Shown in pieces: positions 1 through 12,130 of a stretch of DNA of 64,000 nucleotides. The stretch lies in assembly GCA_027422505.1 (NCBI GenBank), contig JAPQWV010000050.1, forward strand, positions 3,968,001 through 4,032,000, in the 5' to 3' direction. Numbering within the stretch: position 1 is the first letter of the stretch; each line of letters starts with the position of its first letter. The notes under the pieces were generated by a model. That model worked only from the letters and a program-made list of their open reading frames with translations, was not told the origin of the DNA and ran no database searches. The DNA comes from Craterostigma plantagineum (Eukaryota; Streptophyta; Magnoliopsida; Lamiales; Linderniaceae). The translations under genes and the position numbers were made by a program.

Positions 1-3000
1 TTCATAAGCATCGAGTTTCTCCAAGAGCAGTTTCTCGGCCTAAAACATGGTTTCATGTAAGAATGAATAGATGGCCAGAAACAGAACTATGACGAGCACA
101 AAGCTGAAGAAGTACCTTTTGGTCTTTTCCTGTTAATGATATGTTTGCTATCTTTTTCGACAGATTTTCAGGAGCTTTCTCTGCCTCAATGATCCCAGTT
201 GCGTGCTCTATACATATACAAGATCTGCATTGTTCGTACAGCATCTTCAGCTCCTCGATCGTGGCCTGTAAGGAAAGGAGGTGATAGGAGGATGTAAAAG
301 TCAATTGATTTTCACGTTTAAGTGTAGATCTTTTAAGGATAAATTAGTTCGTTAACTCACAAGATCAGGTTTGGCAGAACTATGGAGTTTCTTGAGAGCA
401 TCGCTGCAATGAGAGCGGGCTTGACGGTACAAAGCATATGCTTCTGCCCTCATACCAGCCGAGCTGTAAGATTTTGCCAAGTAAAAGCACCTGCAGAAGA
501 GTTTCAAAGAGGCCAATCAACGTTCGTTTCGTGTCGATGATGCTGATAAATGTAATAATCAACAGAAACCATAGATAAGGCCCCTCTGAAATTAACAAAG
601 TTGAAAATTTCAATGGCGCTTGCTGTTTAAGAACAACCTTTCTGCCCGGAACGCAAAGCTATTTAGTTCGCATTGCTCGACAAATGCGACTTCTTCTGGT
701 GTTTTGCCTCTTCCCGAACTCACAAGATCTGAGAGATCGGTCGTGTTCTGTGCGAAAAGTAAAATAATTAGTCAAGATTACGATGAATATGTCATTCTAT
801 CTTCGTTGTTGTAAGCGAACTATAAACCCAACAAACCTGCCACATGATATAAATAAAACAGTTGAGACTGACAAGAGTGATAAAGAAAATCTCTAACCTG
901 TAGGAGGAGATCAAATAACCGGACAAGCTCCTCGGGCTTCGTTACCTTCTCGGTTTTATCATCACGAACCCTACTGAGCTTGCTCTTCACTATACTAACC
1001 AACAGTAAATTGCGTTCAATTGTTCTCTGTCCCAAGATGGCACCGATGGCTTTATCGAGACCACTCAGGTCATCTTTCATATTTTCTGAATCACCAGCAG
1101 TGGCCTAATTCAAAGTCATATAGCAACAATGTGAGGCAAGATCTGGCTATCTCATTGAGAAAATAACCAGGAGATACATCATTGGTAAACAGCCATTACC
1201 AAGTCATTTCGTATACAGCTCCTGGCTTCATTATACGCTGCGAAAACTTTGTCATATATAGCCACTTTTTTCTCTGCAGGGAGTGCATTTGCTGAGGGTC
1301 CGCTTACGTCTTTCTCCAGGTCTTGAGCTGAAAACATTCATAAAATCAAACATGAGATTGGGTGTTGCAGAGCCTCATAATCGTTGATGAACAAGCTAAA
1401 AAGAACAGCTACCAACCTGCCTCACCAATAGAGGTACAGCAACAAAAGCGTTAGTTTCAGTTTATTTATCATATAAACCTAAACGCTAATAAGGCTTAAC
1501 AGCCTACCTGAATTTTTATTATGCACCAAAATTTTCACCCAGTGACAATCATGTACAGATCAAAATATAAAACTATCAGATCTCATGCAATTTTCCAGTT
1601 CAAGTATTGGATGTTGGGCCAAGGAGTAATCGCTTTTTAAAAAGAAAAAGAAACCTTTAAGTATGAAACTCCTGGTCTTTGCATTTGACACAGGAAACCG
1701 ATGGCCAAGCCAATTAAATTCAGTCATCGACGCTGCTTGTTGAGATCGAGCTTCAGCCATCGCAGCCTGCGAAGGAAAAACAAAAGAAAAATGATCAAAT
1801 CAAGACCACTGATATGACCCAAAGGCATAAGTAAGTTAGAACAACAAGAAGAAACTTTATTTCATTGAACATTATATCAATCAGTTCTAATATGTTTGAT
1901 TATGTATAACCTGACCTCTAGTTTAGCTTTGAAAAGATCAAGAGCAGGCCCTTCCATTTCACCTATGTGGACCAATTCAGAAGCCTGTATGTTTGATTCT
2001 CCAATCTTGTGTAGGCAATATCGTATACTGGGTTCAAGTTCTTCTACGCGTTCACGACACAAGACTTGGTTCTCCAGATCTCCATACTTGCCAAGCTCTT
2101 CATAAACAGCCCTATTATTATAAGAAAGTGCATGAATCTTAACCTGCATAACCTTTCTAGGTTCTAAAATATAGCACCGGGATAAAAGGCAAAAGATGAA
2201 TCGATTTTTACCTGGCACTTTTGAAGCACTTTAATGCAACATCCCAGTGCTGGTCTTGCTCAAATAACAAGTACCCTTTCATGAAAGAAGCATAAGCCTG
2301 GGATATGGAATCCATATAAAATCATATACCTTGCGCACTGAGCATCAAATCACCAAAATCAAATAATACTACAAAATTAAAAGAGCAACAACAGAAAACA
2401 ATAAAATCATAGCATATTCAAATACAAAGCACTAAATACCTCTGCCTCCAGAGATGTCCTGGAATCAGCCTTGACAGAACATAATTCCTGGAATATGGAT
2501 GCCCACTTTTCCGCCTTCCTTAGCCTACGAACAAGGTATCCCCGCTGGCTTGCGTTTGGTCCATCTGGCAACGTCTTCTTTTCCATTGCATGACTCCACG
2601 CTCTCTCGGCACGATATAAAACCACATGGAGATATCTAAACATGAATGAAAAAAAACATAGGTGATTTTATACGATTACAAGTTCTAAAGCAAAAATCAC
2701 CTCAAGGGAGAACCCATCACAGATTCTAACATCACACATAAACCAGAGGAGTCAACTCGCTACCTGACTTCAGTCACAGTTGATGCTGTAATTGCTTTCT
2801 TCGTAAACTTCCCACGGCCATGTGTGAATTTCAGAGACTTATACAGTCGTCTCAACCGTGCAGTGCAGTACCTCCTAGAAAGTCAAATTCGAAAACAACA
2901 CAAAAAAAAGAGGAGACATCAATCAACAAAGGACCTTCAAGGGCCTCTAGTAAACAGAAAAGCTTCATATTGAGATTGGAAACAACACAAACTTATCAAT

Positions 3001-3361
3001 AAACCGGACTCGTCAACAAACTACAATCAGATCAGTATCGCATTGGCATTCTATAATCAGAAAAAAGAAAAAAAAAAAACTGAAACTCCACCTATAACGC
3101 GTATAGTCACCAAAACGCAAGCCGTGCTGCATCTGAGCCGATTTCAGCAGCTGCAAAACTACAAGCCACGCCACCCGAAACCAACAACGTGAATAGAAAG
3201 AACAAAACAGAAAGAAAGCTACAAGAACAAAAAATTGTGTATACTAGGATAATCAAAGCACCATTGATGGAGAATCTCGGGTTACTGATCGGATCGGCGG
3301 CGGCGGTTGAATCCTTGTCATCGACTTCCATGGCATCGACGACGTCCTTTCCCTTAACCAT
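1..3361 (-). CDS. SRP68: Signal recognition particle subunit SRP68 (3' end outside window)
   Basis: SRP68 binds the SRP RNA and partners SRP72 in the cytosolic particle that brings ribosomes making secretory proteins to the ER. I read thirteen exons on the minus strand: 3262-3361, 3092-3158, 2764-2874, 2440-2635, 2212-2297, 1916-2111, 1655-1766, 1200-1327, 898-1104, 638-747, 361-490, 116-265 and 1-39. All have GT-AG borders and phases that agree, giving 544 codons before the window edge; the last part is missing. Recognisable SRP68 stretches are AQMQHGLRFGDYTRYR (exon 2), the basic RLYKSLKFTHGRGKF (exon 3, in the RNA-binding domain), RAVYEELGKYGDLENQ (exon 6) and IGAILGQRTIER (exon 9). The start is the first ATG of a short acidic leader. 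Each exon is intact and I see no stop, so the gene looks functional. Family identity is from recognition of conserved blocks. Confidence 0.93.
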
Positions 3362-3610
3362 TTTGCTATTAGAGCTAGGGCCAGCTCAATTTCGGATCCA
3401 ACAACACACAAATTTACAAAGGAAAAATTCCGGCAGGCGATATGATACGCTTACGGCGGCTGCCTTTTCACAAATAAGGCCTTCGCTCAACTTTTTCGGC
3501 TCAGTGGATACTTAACGGGCCGGGTATTTCCGATTTGGGTCGGTCCACTACGATATTTTATTTATTTCCTTGGCAATAAAATGGAAAAAGATTTCTTCAA
3601 TTGAAAAATA

Positions 3611-3856
3611 CTGCTCCGTCCGTCCCGTTATCTTTATCACATATATTGGTGGACACGCAAATTAAGGTGGCATTATTATAATAGTATAGTACAATGAAAA
3701 GGTAAAAAAGTGTATATTTTGACACGTCTTTTAAGAATATTTAATATTATTATATTGATTATTTGTGATAGTTTTTTTACCCAAAAAGGAAATGCGATAA
3801 AGTTAGTGGGACGCCCGAAATGAAAAAATGTGATAAAATTAGTGGGACGGAGGGAG
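3611..3856. mobile_element. Stowaway-like MITE (Tc1/mariner type)
   Basis: The ends carry the familiar plant Stowaway-type inverted repeat: ctgctccgtccgtccc on the left and gggacggagggag on the right. Dinucleotide ta flanks both sides (3609-3610 and 3857-3858), as expected for Tc1/mariner insertion. The 246-bp interior is AT-rich and non-coding. A related, 3'-truncated copy lies near 60.7 kb and shares the interior stretch cttttaagaatatttaat. Confidence 0.8.
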
Positions 3857-4129
3857 TAATAAGTAAAACCTCTATAAATTGATAAACTCCTTAAAAAAAT
3901 AACATCTTTCGGTCCCGACTTGTGCCTTCGTAAAAAATCATCAAATTAGATAAGATAAAGATATAATAATTTTCGAAATATTCCTTTATAAATATTAGAT
4001 CCCATTAAAACTCAAAATTAATAATCCATAAAATACAATTATAAAGTATGATAATTTACTAAACAAGAATCTCTTTGTTAGTAGATTTTCTTAAATTTTA
4101 ATATACTTGAATTTTATCCCTAACTTTTT
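3857..4129. other. AT-rich spacer
   Basis: AT-rich DNA between the MITE and the copia remnant. I see no coding potential and no repeat structure I can name. Confidence 0.5.
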
Positions 4130-6620
4130 AATTGCAGTCAATAGTTCCAATGTCGAGTTCTCTAGAAGCAATAAAAAATTGTCAGGTTGCCCTTTAGTAA
4201 CCAGCTGGGCGGGAGTTCCTGCAAGAATTCCTGCAAGGACAAACAAAGTCTCTGATACCCATGTAGTCTTGGGTTCGATTGGAGATTAGATTCTTTGGCA
4301 TCCATGCTTGGATTATTCTAACGTGTCTACCGATAACAGGGTCGATAAGATACCTACATTTATTTTTATTCCTGTTTTGAAACCGGTATCTAGGTTTTCT
4401 GTATCTTTGGGGCTCCGGGCATGTGTTATGAGCATTCCCCCTTGATTGTTGAGGTCTTTCCCTTCTTTGTGAGACGTTGTTTATGTTATAAGTGTTCCCC
4501 CTTACCTTATGAGGTAATGTATTTTTATGTGATATTGAGGATTTGGGGTCTACATATCCTAGTCCTGTCCTCTTAGAACTGTTTATAGGGGTGCTGGATC
4601 TAGAGTAAAATCGGAGGGACGAACAAAGTTAACTACCTTTGAGACGGTCGGTTGATGAGATATCGATGCCTCGTCAGTGTTTGTCTGTTCTCTGTAACCG
4701 ATACCTGTCCGGTCATTAGTGTCCTTCATTGTTCCTTGAAGGCAATGAAGAGTTTTAGACGATTTTGTCCATGACTGGACTAACGTTAATAATTTCTGGT
4801 TCTCCGAATTCTCAGCTCTGTGGTTTCTTTTAACCTGTTGTTTTCTTCCTCCAGTTGGGCAATTCTCTAAATTAACGATCCGGTATCATCCTGTACTGGT
4901 GTCTTTCCTTTTTCTGCAGCTTTCAGCTTTTCGCTAAACTTCCAATATTCATTAGCCATGTTCTGGAGAGCGTCTAATACCTCCTTATAGCTGAATTTTT
5001 CTTCTGGACTTGGTTGATCTGCCATTAGGCAGGAGAGTTCTTTCTCACTTCCCCATTCGCTCAATTCTACTTCTGAGATGGATTCTTCTGAATCTGTGTC
5101 ATCCCATTTGCGGGTACTCCTTTTAGCTACTTGAACACGTAATTTTCTTTTGCTGTTGAAATGGTTTGTTTTCTTTGATCTTTCCTTTTCTTTGAGGCAG
5201 TCCTGCCATAGTAAAAGCATGTGTTAGAATCTTCATCTTTTTCACCTTCCTTACTTGTGGTGTTTTATTTGGAGTTCTTTCTATGAACTACCCAAATTTT
5301 CTGATAGATTCTTCATCGTCAGTTTTCGGGCATTCTACTGTTGCCAGTATTTTCACTGGTTGGACCGGTATCATCTCCTCCAGTCTTGTCTGAGCTCAAA
5401 CTCATGGCCTTCTGAATTTTCTTTTTGTTCGGTCATTCCCTTCGTAAATGTGGCATAGCTTGGTCCATACTTCTTTTGAGGTATTGCACGTCATGACCTG
5501 TCTAAATGTTCCTATGTCCAATGTTTTGAACATGATGTCCTTGGCAACATTGTCGAGGTTCGCCTTCCGTCTTTCTAAAGTCGACAGTTTGTGTCTTTCC
5601 TTAGAAACTTCTTGTGGTTCGTTTGGATGTCCAGAGTGTTGTACGTTTACTTTGTTGAACACGAACAGTCCTGTGTTTATCAAGACCGGAAATAGATTAT
5701 CGAATATGACTTATTCGGAAATAGACTGGTCGGTTTGAACCAAAACCGGAATGAAAATGTTTGATGTGAGTGTGAAGGAACACCAGTTTGTTTCTGGAAG
5801 TTCGGAGTTAACTCTCCTACGTCTCCCCTTCTTTCTCAAGAGGAAGGTTCACTAGATCTTCAGTTATACACTACACAGTACAACCTACCCAGCTGAACAC
5901 AGCTTAATCTAATGAATCACCTAGGCAGTCGTATATAACAATCCACCTACTTTCAAGAGCTTGTTAAAGTCCCTCGAGAACAACTCACTTACAGACCGAC
6001 TTTGGTTTACGTATAGTGAGGACAACACCTAAAAAGACTTGCTTAATCGCTTGAGAGCTAAACTCCTTAACACTTATTTCTGTTTGAAAATTGGTGAAGT
6101 TGTTTCTTCATCATGCCTCATCCTTTTTATAGTTGGGCTTGATGTAGGGAGCCGTTGTGAGATAGCTCCTGGGACCGGTCAGTGCATTAAATGCATTATA
6201 CCCAAAATGGGTACTGTCCGGTCTTTGTTGCAGTTCAGGTTGTGCCGTGTGTTTTATTCCTCTTTGAGCTTGGCTTGACTTCAACTTAGACTATCTATCT
6301 CAGCCATTCATTAAATGTATGCCAGAGGTTTTTAACTTGCCGCGCCTTTGATAATTTTGAATCTTTGACCACATGGCACACCCGGTATCCGTTTTCCGGT
6401 CTTCACTGTTTTCCGGTTGTGGTCTTCATCCGGTTTTTGATCGTGGCACATCGGATATCTGTTTTCCGGTCTTTATTGATCTTCCGGTCTCGATTACCCT
6501 TAATGAAACTGCTTTCAGGCACCTGGTTTCACCTATGTCTTAACTGGTAATCTTAGTTGGGTTTTAGTCTAATCACCAAAACTGTTTAATCTGAATTCTT
6601 CAAATTCATGATTTCTAACA
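4130..6620 (-). mobile_element. Degenerate Ty1-copia retrotransposon remnant
   Basis: Minus-strand gag pieces survive at 5402-5683 and 4867-5220. The first has the UBN2/copia-gag signature (SKEVWTKLCHIYEG following a short run of charged residues). The second has the acidic linker of copia gags (KWDDTDSEES) and then a helical EYWKFSEKLKAAEKG stretch. Further left, 4130-4860 reads only as broken copia-like fragments. On the far side, complement of about 6600-6620 begins tgttagaaatc, which looks like a copia LTR start, and 5740-6620 is rich in ccggt motifs and lacks coding, so it may be the old 5' LTR. I could not find a matching second LTR or a canonical primer-binding site. No protease, integrase or RT domain is readable. 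The element is clearly dead; its outer limits are uncertain. Confidence 0.6.
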
Positions 6621-8006
6621 GAGACATTTAGCTGAACAATATCACTAGTTTGATCTATATGCCACTTGTGTTTTGACTTGTATAGAGTAATAATCCGCAG
6701 TTCAAAAAAAAAGAAGAAAAATTCCTCTTGATTGAGGACCCCTGTCATGTTTGATATAAATTGAGGATGATATAATAGTATTTATGATATAATGTCATTG
6801 AAGGGTGTTTTAACACTAATGAGAGCAATGTTTAACGATGTTTTTGAAAAGTGGCACAAAAAAATGGGACAGGAGATCTGGTCCCTAAATTGAGAGAATA
6901 AGGAAACACAACATGGCTTCTTCTGCATGGATAAGTGGTAGTCAGTGCTACATGCTTAAATGGGCATGGAACTTTTTTTTTTCATTTCACGCTGGTATCT
7001 TTTTTACGGTCTCGAGGTATCCCACATAGTCCGGCTATGAGCTAACCACCACACACGCTGGTATCTATAAAATATAAATTGTGAACATAAACCTACTATA
7101 TCGTGGAAAATTAAGTAACCGATGATGATAACACATGTACGTAAAATCTTATATAATCACCGATCCCCAAATTAGCTTTGATCGCGATCGATCATAAAAG
7201 AGGAATAAAGTAAAAATCAAGTTAGGAATATACGTCACTGAGTTAATGCCCATATGTTATCTTCAGAAGATGTAAAAGCATAGTAAATCGGAATCGTCGT
7301 CATCTGATGAATGATCTAGTCAAACATGGGACATAAAGTAGTACTTCGCAATCATATCACAAGACAAAAATATTTCCAGCAGAATCCCACTACGTATCAC
7401 GCATAACTCTCACATGGATCTTTCAAGTCACTCGTATTTTAATGGGAGCGCTCAAATCACATTATAGAATGATATTACTGTATGCTTGCATTTATATCTC
7501 ACATCATAATCACAAAGTAGGTAGAGGTCTTTTTTTAATGGTTGTAGTGGGGCTCAGGGTAATAAGGTGTGAATGGGTGAGCTAATATAGCCAATCATAT
7601 GTGTGACTTGTGAGAGAAGGTTTTCTGCGATAGTTTTTAATTTCACTGGTTCCAAAAGTTTTTCGGAAAGATTACACTCCGTACGTAGTTCCTTAGACTA
7701 GTGCAAGTTGTTGTCGCTTGCCATTTTTCACATGCATAAAAGGAAAAACACACACATACACGACTACTACTACTAATATATAATGATATTACTGAAAGTG
7801 TGTGTCGCTCCTCTCCATAGTAAATAGTTAAGTAGAAAAGAAATTGTGTGTGTAGTGCGCATGAGTGAAAGGCACATTATATATGTGTGTAATTTCATTT
7901 CTTCTTTCGCTGTTCTTCTTTCTTCTTCTAAACACATGCCACTATATCATATTATATCAAATAAATGCTAGCTAAGTTGCGGTTATAATAATCAATTAAT
8001 GTTCAG
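6621..8006. other. Intergenic DNA upstream of the ATL gene
   Basis: No gene is visible. The stretch is AT-rich, with a poly-T/AT patch near 6970 and simple ac/gt and cta runs near 7750-7780. The last 150 bp has pyrimidine-rich DNA (cttctttcgctgttcttc) typical of a plant 5' leader, so the ATL promoter and 5'UTR should lie here. Confidence 0.45.
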
Positions 8007-8351
8007 ATGGCGTATAGTACGAATCTAGTTGCGTTTGGTTGTGGTATTGGTTTGGGAGTTTCTGCAGTATTGGTGGTTTTGGCATATTTAGTCATCAGAA
8101 ATTATTGTATGCGGCGGCTGAGAGCCTTATCAGGCGATCATATAGAGCGGCTTCCTGAAGCTGTATATGATGGTGGCACGAGCGCTGCTGAGAAATGCGC
8201 TATTTGCATCGATGAATTCATCACTGGGGATCGTTGTCGGACTCTTCCCTTGTGTGGACATACGTTCCACAAGCACTGCATCGACACGTGGCTTCGTAAA
8301 AACGGGTCATGTGCCACCTGTAGGGCGCGAGTCGTCGTTGCAAGTAATTAG
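8007..8351 (+). CDS. ATL-type RING-H2 E3 ubiquitin ligase, small
   Basis: A single-exon 114-residue protein with the layout of plant ATL ligases: one N-terminal membrane helix (about residues 7-30, VAFGCGIGLGVSAVLVVLAY), a short basic stretch (CMRRLRA), a GLD-like segment ending LPEAVY, and a C-terminal RING-H2. The RING spacing is C64-x2-C67-x15-C83-x1-H85-x2-H88-x2-C91-x10-C102-x2-C105, the exact ATL pattern, with Trp95 in the E2-contact position (IDTWLRKNGSCATC). It should anchor in a membrane and transfer ubiquitin from an E2 to an unknown substrate. It is shorter than most ATLs (often 150-400 residues) because almost nothing follows the RING. ATL genes are usually intronless, as here. 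All zinc ligands are present, so it is probably active. Confidence 0.88.
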   Translation: MAYSTNLVAFGCGIGLGVSAVLVVLAYLVIRNYCMRRLRALSGDHIERLPEAVYDGGTSAAEKCAICIDEFITGDRCRTLPLCGHTFHKHCIDTWLRKNGSCATCRARVVVASN

Positions 8352-8929
8352 GACCACCATATTGATTTCTACTTACATTATTTGTACATGCACTCCCACG
8401 GCTGAATCTAAGTCGTTTCTTAGAGCAATATGAGCTTCCTGGTTGCCAAGTTGCTCCATATTGGTCATAGAATTAGTGATGAGAAAAATAAGGAGTATAA
8501 ATTATGAGAGATTATAGGAAAATGAATGATTTGAAATTGTGAATCAAAATATATGAATACTAGTCTCTATTTATAGAGAAAAAAATCATGTATTATGGTG
8601 AAAATAAAAAATAACAAAAATTAAGAGATAACTGAAAATACAATAAAATCTCAAAAGACCAATCACATTTTGACAAATGGCATTAGAATAAAGTTAAACA
8701 TTGTAATTTGTGCACAACATATAAAGTTCAAGGGAAATTTTATGTCGAGCCCTGTCAGAATTTAAAATTAGTAATCAGGCCATGTCAGTTTTTCTTTTTT
8801 TTTTTAAGTTTAAAGGACCTAGTTTTTGAAAAATTAAGTGAAAATGACCCAAAATTATGTTTTGACGAAAATACCCTTAGTAAAGTGATTTCTGAATGGG
8901 TATTTGACGTCAGTTTTATGTTACACAAT
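8352..8929. other. 3' flank of the ATL gene, no gene seen
   Basis: AT-rich sequence that probably contains the 3'UTR and polyadenylation region of the ATL gene. No protein or known repeat is recognised. Confidence 0.4.
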
Positions 8930-9760
8930 TATAATGATTTGTTACCGTAAATCGTAAGTGTTACTTTGACGTCTACTTATCGACAGTAAAATGTTATTAA
9001 CAGACATATTTATTACGTCAGACTATTGAACCTCATTTTTCACACTGATCAAGCACAGTCAATTGTTAACACCTTGTTTTGTTTTTCATAAGTATTGATG
9101 TGGTATTTTGTGTAGCAGATCTGTTTCGATAAATCCTAAACTCGGCATGACGATCATTAGTGTTCTCATAGGCGGAGCCAGAGTAGGTCCAGTGGGGTCC
9201 ATGGACCCCACTGGAAAGAAAAATTTTATTAGTAAAATAATTATGATTTTTTAATCCTAGGACTAAAATTGAAAAAAATAACCCTATTAGGACCCCACTG
9301 AAATGTTTTCAAAATATAGGGTTTGGGGTCCAATTATACTGGACCCCACTGATGGAAGCTCCTGGCTCCGCCACTGAGTGTTCTCTTATAAACATTGAAT
9401 CATTAGCGTTTCGATCTGTTTCGAGATTGAAAATTGGTAACCTATTATAGGAGCATTGCTCCCCTATAATGATGAATGTTCTGTCTAGGGAAACAGGGGG
9501 AGATGGTCGGGTGGAGTGTTCAAGAACAATTATAAATGTTACACAATAATACTGATTTGTTAGTATAAAAACCGTAAGTGTTACTTTAACGTCATAAGAC
9601 GTTACTTATCGACAGTAAAATGTTATTAACAGATATAATTATTACATCGAACTATCGAACCTCATTTTTCCTACTGATCGAGCATTGTCCCTATAATGAT
9701 GATTTTTCTGTCTAGGAAAACAGTGGGGATGGTCGATGGAGGGTTCAAGAACAATTGTAA
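8930..9760. repeat. Pair of direct repeats (about 130-150 bp) with a second shorter pair
   Basis: Positions 8941-9060 and 9571-9690 share long near-identical stretches, for example gtaagtgttact, tcgacagtaaaatgttatt and gaacctcatttttc. A second pair, about 9455-9535 and 9685-9760, shares cctataatgatga, ttctgtctagg and ggttcaagaacaatt. The copies lie head to tail and frame the hAT MITE at 9167-9376, so this looks like an older repeat that was duplicated and then hit by the MITE. No coding content. Confidence 0.65.
9167..9376. mobile_element. hAT-type MITE with 8-bp target duplication
   Basis: A 210-bp element with inverted ends cataggcggagccag and ctggctccgccactg (13 of 15 positions pair). It is flanked by an exact 8-bp direct repeat, agtgttct, at 9159-9166 and 9377-9384, the length made by hAT transposases. 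Inside there are repeated gtggggtcc/ggaccccac segments that can pair with each other. No transposase is encoded, so it is non-autonomous. A related end (tagtggcggagctag) occurs at about 10926. Confidence 0.88.
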
Positions 9761-10062
9761 CAGTTTTGCGCTGAAAAAAAACACTTCCTTTCATTTGGAT
9801 AACAACAGTCTTGTATTTAGTATCATATGACTTCTATTTAGTAACAAATGATGTCGCAGAAGTAACACATAATTCAAAAATAATATCGCTTCTTGCAGTA
9901 ACACATTAACAAATGATATTGCGGGAAGCAGTATTATTTTTGAATGGTGTATTACTTCTGCAACATCATTTGTTACTAAATAGACGTCTGGTACTCAATA
10001 CAAGACTGTTGTTATTCAAATGAAAGAAAGTGTTCTTCTTCAGTGCAGAACTGTTATAATTG
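9752..10062. mobile_element. Foldback (hairpin) MITE candidate
   Basis: The two halves are imperfect inverted copies over nearly the whole length. The left arm runs from caattgtaacagttttgcg through taacaacagtcttgtatt and agtaacaaatgatgt; the right arm is its reverse complement, ending cgcagaactgttataattg-like sequence (cagtgcagaactgttataat). The arms meet near 9900-9910. It has no coding capacity. A target duplication is not clear, so the class is undetermined. Confidence 0.7.
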
Positions 10063-10925
10063 TCTGGAATCGGATCATTAGGTATCCAGCATATATGTCT
10101 TTTCGCATCATTTTAGGGCCTGAATACTAAATTTTTCAAAAAGTTGGTCCTTAATACTAAAGCCCATCGTAGTGGCCCTGAACCCAAATCAAACATCTTA
10201 ATGGGGCCTGAAATTGAATTAACCCCAAGTTCAATGTTGGTCTATCAACGGTTGTTTGTTTATTTTGATTTTTTTATTTGCTTTTTTTTTAGTGCAAGAA
10301 CGTCTATTGATAAACATTTTTTAAAAGGACTAGCATATTCTCATCCTTCTTAAAATTATGACCAATATTCTACCAACTCTAATACAAGGCGGTCCCCCAA
10401 ATCAATCATTTTAGATATCTATTTATACTCTTATATTAATAGTGAGAGTGAGTTAAAAACTGCTTTTTGGTGTATCTATTAACCAATTAGATTTTTTTTT
10501 CAAATTAATTAACATAAAATAAAAAAATAAGAAAACACCCACTCTTGCATTTATATATTATGTAGGTGTGCAATTTAGATTAGTAAAGATTATTGCTGGA
10601 TTCTCATATAATCTTCTTTGCTTTTTTAGCCTTGTTAAAGTTAAAATTATTTTTTGACCAGATAAAGTATCGACGTCACACAAAGTTAAAAAATGTAATA
10701 TCCTCGTAATACTATTTCATCGTTGACTATTGCTGAACAGTCTCTCTCTACGTTGAAGGAGCCATCATCTATCTGTAACTATGAGACACGAAGAGAGGAG
10801 GGGGCAGCAGCTTTGGAGAGCTGACGCTCAAAGGCCACTTAGACAAATAATTTGGCAAAACAGTCAATATCTCACGAGCCACCAAACATCACCAACCAAC
10901 CCACACATATCATCGAACCCACAAC
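10063..10925. other. Intergenic DNA without recognised genes
   Basis: AT-rich stretches with poly-T runs. A short repeat pair, gggcctgaatactaaa at about 10116 and ggtccttaatactaaa at about 10146, suggests an eroded repeat. A 62-codon open frame at 10781 has no recognisable features and is not called a gene. Confidence 0.4.
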
Positions 10926-11110
10926 TAGTGGCGGAGCTAGACATTTTGGTTAGTGGGGTCCAAATATGAATAAAAAAACTTACTTAGTGGGTCAAAATAA
11001 AATAATAATCTTCAGTGGGGTCATTTTGGATATTTAAAGTACTTTAAGTAGTATTTTTAATTTTTCAACTAAGAATATAGGAAAAAATAATTCAGTGGGG
11101 TCCAGTGACA
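10926..11110. mobile_element. Fragment of a second hAT-type MITE
   Basis: Begins tagtggcggagctag, nearly the same end as the MITE at 9167-9376, and contains several gtggggtc segments like those in its interior. I find no opposite terminus and no 8-bp duplication, so the right side is probably lost or interrupted by the sequence at 11111 and the retrotransposon that follows. Confidence 0.5.
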
Positions 11111-11150
11111 CCATTGGTGGGGTTTTTAATAAAATAGGGTGTTTTAAATT
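11111..11150 (+). repeat. Inverted-repeat end, left partner of 29896-29950
   Basis: The sequence accattggtggggttttt followed by aataaaataggg reappears as a reverse complement at 29896-29950 (aaaaaccccaccattggt preceded by cctattttattta). The two lie on either side of the whole retrotransposon nest and are inverted, as if one small element with these termini had been split by the first retrotransposon insertion. Confidence 0.5.
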
Positions 11151-11271
11151 TGAAATTAATAAAACAGGGTTAATTTTGAAAAATTTAATAAAATCGGACA
11201 ACTGCGATGTCGCCGGTAATGGACGCGATGACGATAAAAAAATTCCAAATCTCACAATTCGGGACGAAAAC

Positions 11272-11994
11272 TGATGTGGACTCAATTAAGACGGGTTGGA
11301 AAAAAGCAAATAAAGGAAGGCCCAACAAGGCCCATAAAGAAGGAGGCCCATAGTGAAATATCTACCTGGAAGGACCTGCAAGGACCTGACGGGCACAAGT
11401 TTTGACCGGACAAAGGGAGAAGGACTATTGTGTATAAAAGTGCAGGAACGATGGAAAGAAAGAAAGACATCTGCATGGACGCGTGTCGCTTTGTCACAGG
11501 AAGATATTACTGAGCAAATCACTGTAATTATCGCAGAAGTCATTCCATCAAGCAATCAGTCATCTTTCCTAAGCACCCTAGGTGGTACGTCCCCCCAGAA
11601 ATCCTGTAACCTGGCGGCAAACAAACGGCGGGGAGCTGATATAAAAAGAGGACTTGGCTATATTTTCAAGATCATCATCTCTTTACAAAAAGCATTCACA
11701 TAGCATTCTCTCTTTAGATATCTTAAACGTGTTTTCCACATTTTGGGAGTGAATGTGAGGATTATATGAGTGTGTAACGTATTGCTACTCAGTGAAAGAC
11801 AGTTCCCAACGCCCCGTGGACGTAGAATCCGATAGGATTCGAACCACGTAAATCCCTGTGTTCTCTCTGTTTACGTCCCAGCATCAATATCACCTCGCAT
11901 ACCTAGCAAACAGCATAACAATCAATCTACCGCTAATTAAGTATCCAGAGCCCCCACACTTAAAAATATCGTTGATTGGGTTTGCCCCATATCA
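11272..11994 (+). repeat. 5' LTR of the Tat element
   Basis: Starts tgatgtggactcaa and ends with tatca two bases before the primer-binding site, about 723 bp. Its first 380 bp (to gatataaaaagagg) recur at complement 26537-26920 and at 28839-29230; the remainder does not recur, so those copies are LTR fragments. The tataaaag-like stretches at about 11434 and 11640 could be promoter TATA boxes. Confidence 0.78.
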
Positions 11995-11996
11995 AA

Positions 11997-12014
11997 TGGC
12001 GTCGTCTGTGGGAA
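11997..12014 (+). other. Primer-binding site of the Tat element
   Basis: The sequence tggcgtcgtctgtgggaa, immediately inside the 5' LTR, resembles the tggcgccgtctgtggg-type site common in plant Tat and related gypsy elements. It would pair with a host tRNA 3' end to start minus-strand synthesis. Confidence 0.65.
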
Positions 12015-12130
12015 ATCGGAGTTAAAAGGCGTGAGTAAATTTTTCGGGACAAGGTGCGAAGTATCGTCGAAAAATTTGCGGTGCATTTTTATCTGTGTTG
12101 TGGAAACGAAGCAAAGTGTGCGAAGGCGCT

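Noticed and set aside
4235..4285. ggttcgattgg resembling a tRNA T-loop (B box)
   Set aside because: No cloverleaf can be drawn around it, no A box at the right distance, and it lies in a decayed copia remnant.
10781..10969. 62-codon open frame
   Set aside because: Low-complexity basic peptide running into a hAT MITE fragment; no family features.
11353..11703. 116-codon open frame in the Tat LTR
   Set aside because: It lies wholly inside LTR sequence, recurs inverted in the palindrome and has no domain; chance frame.
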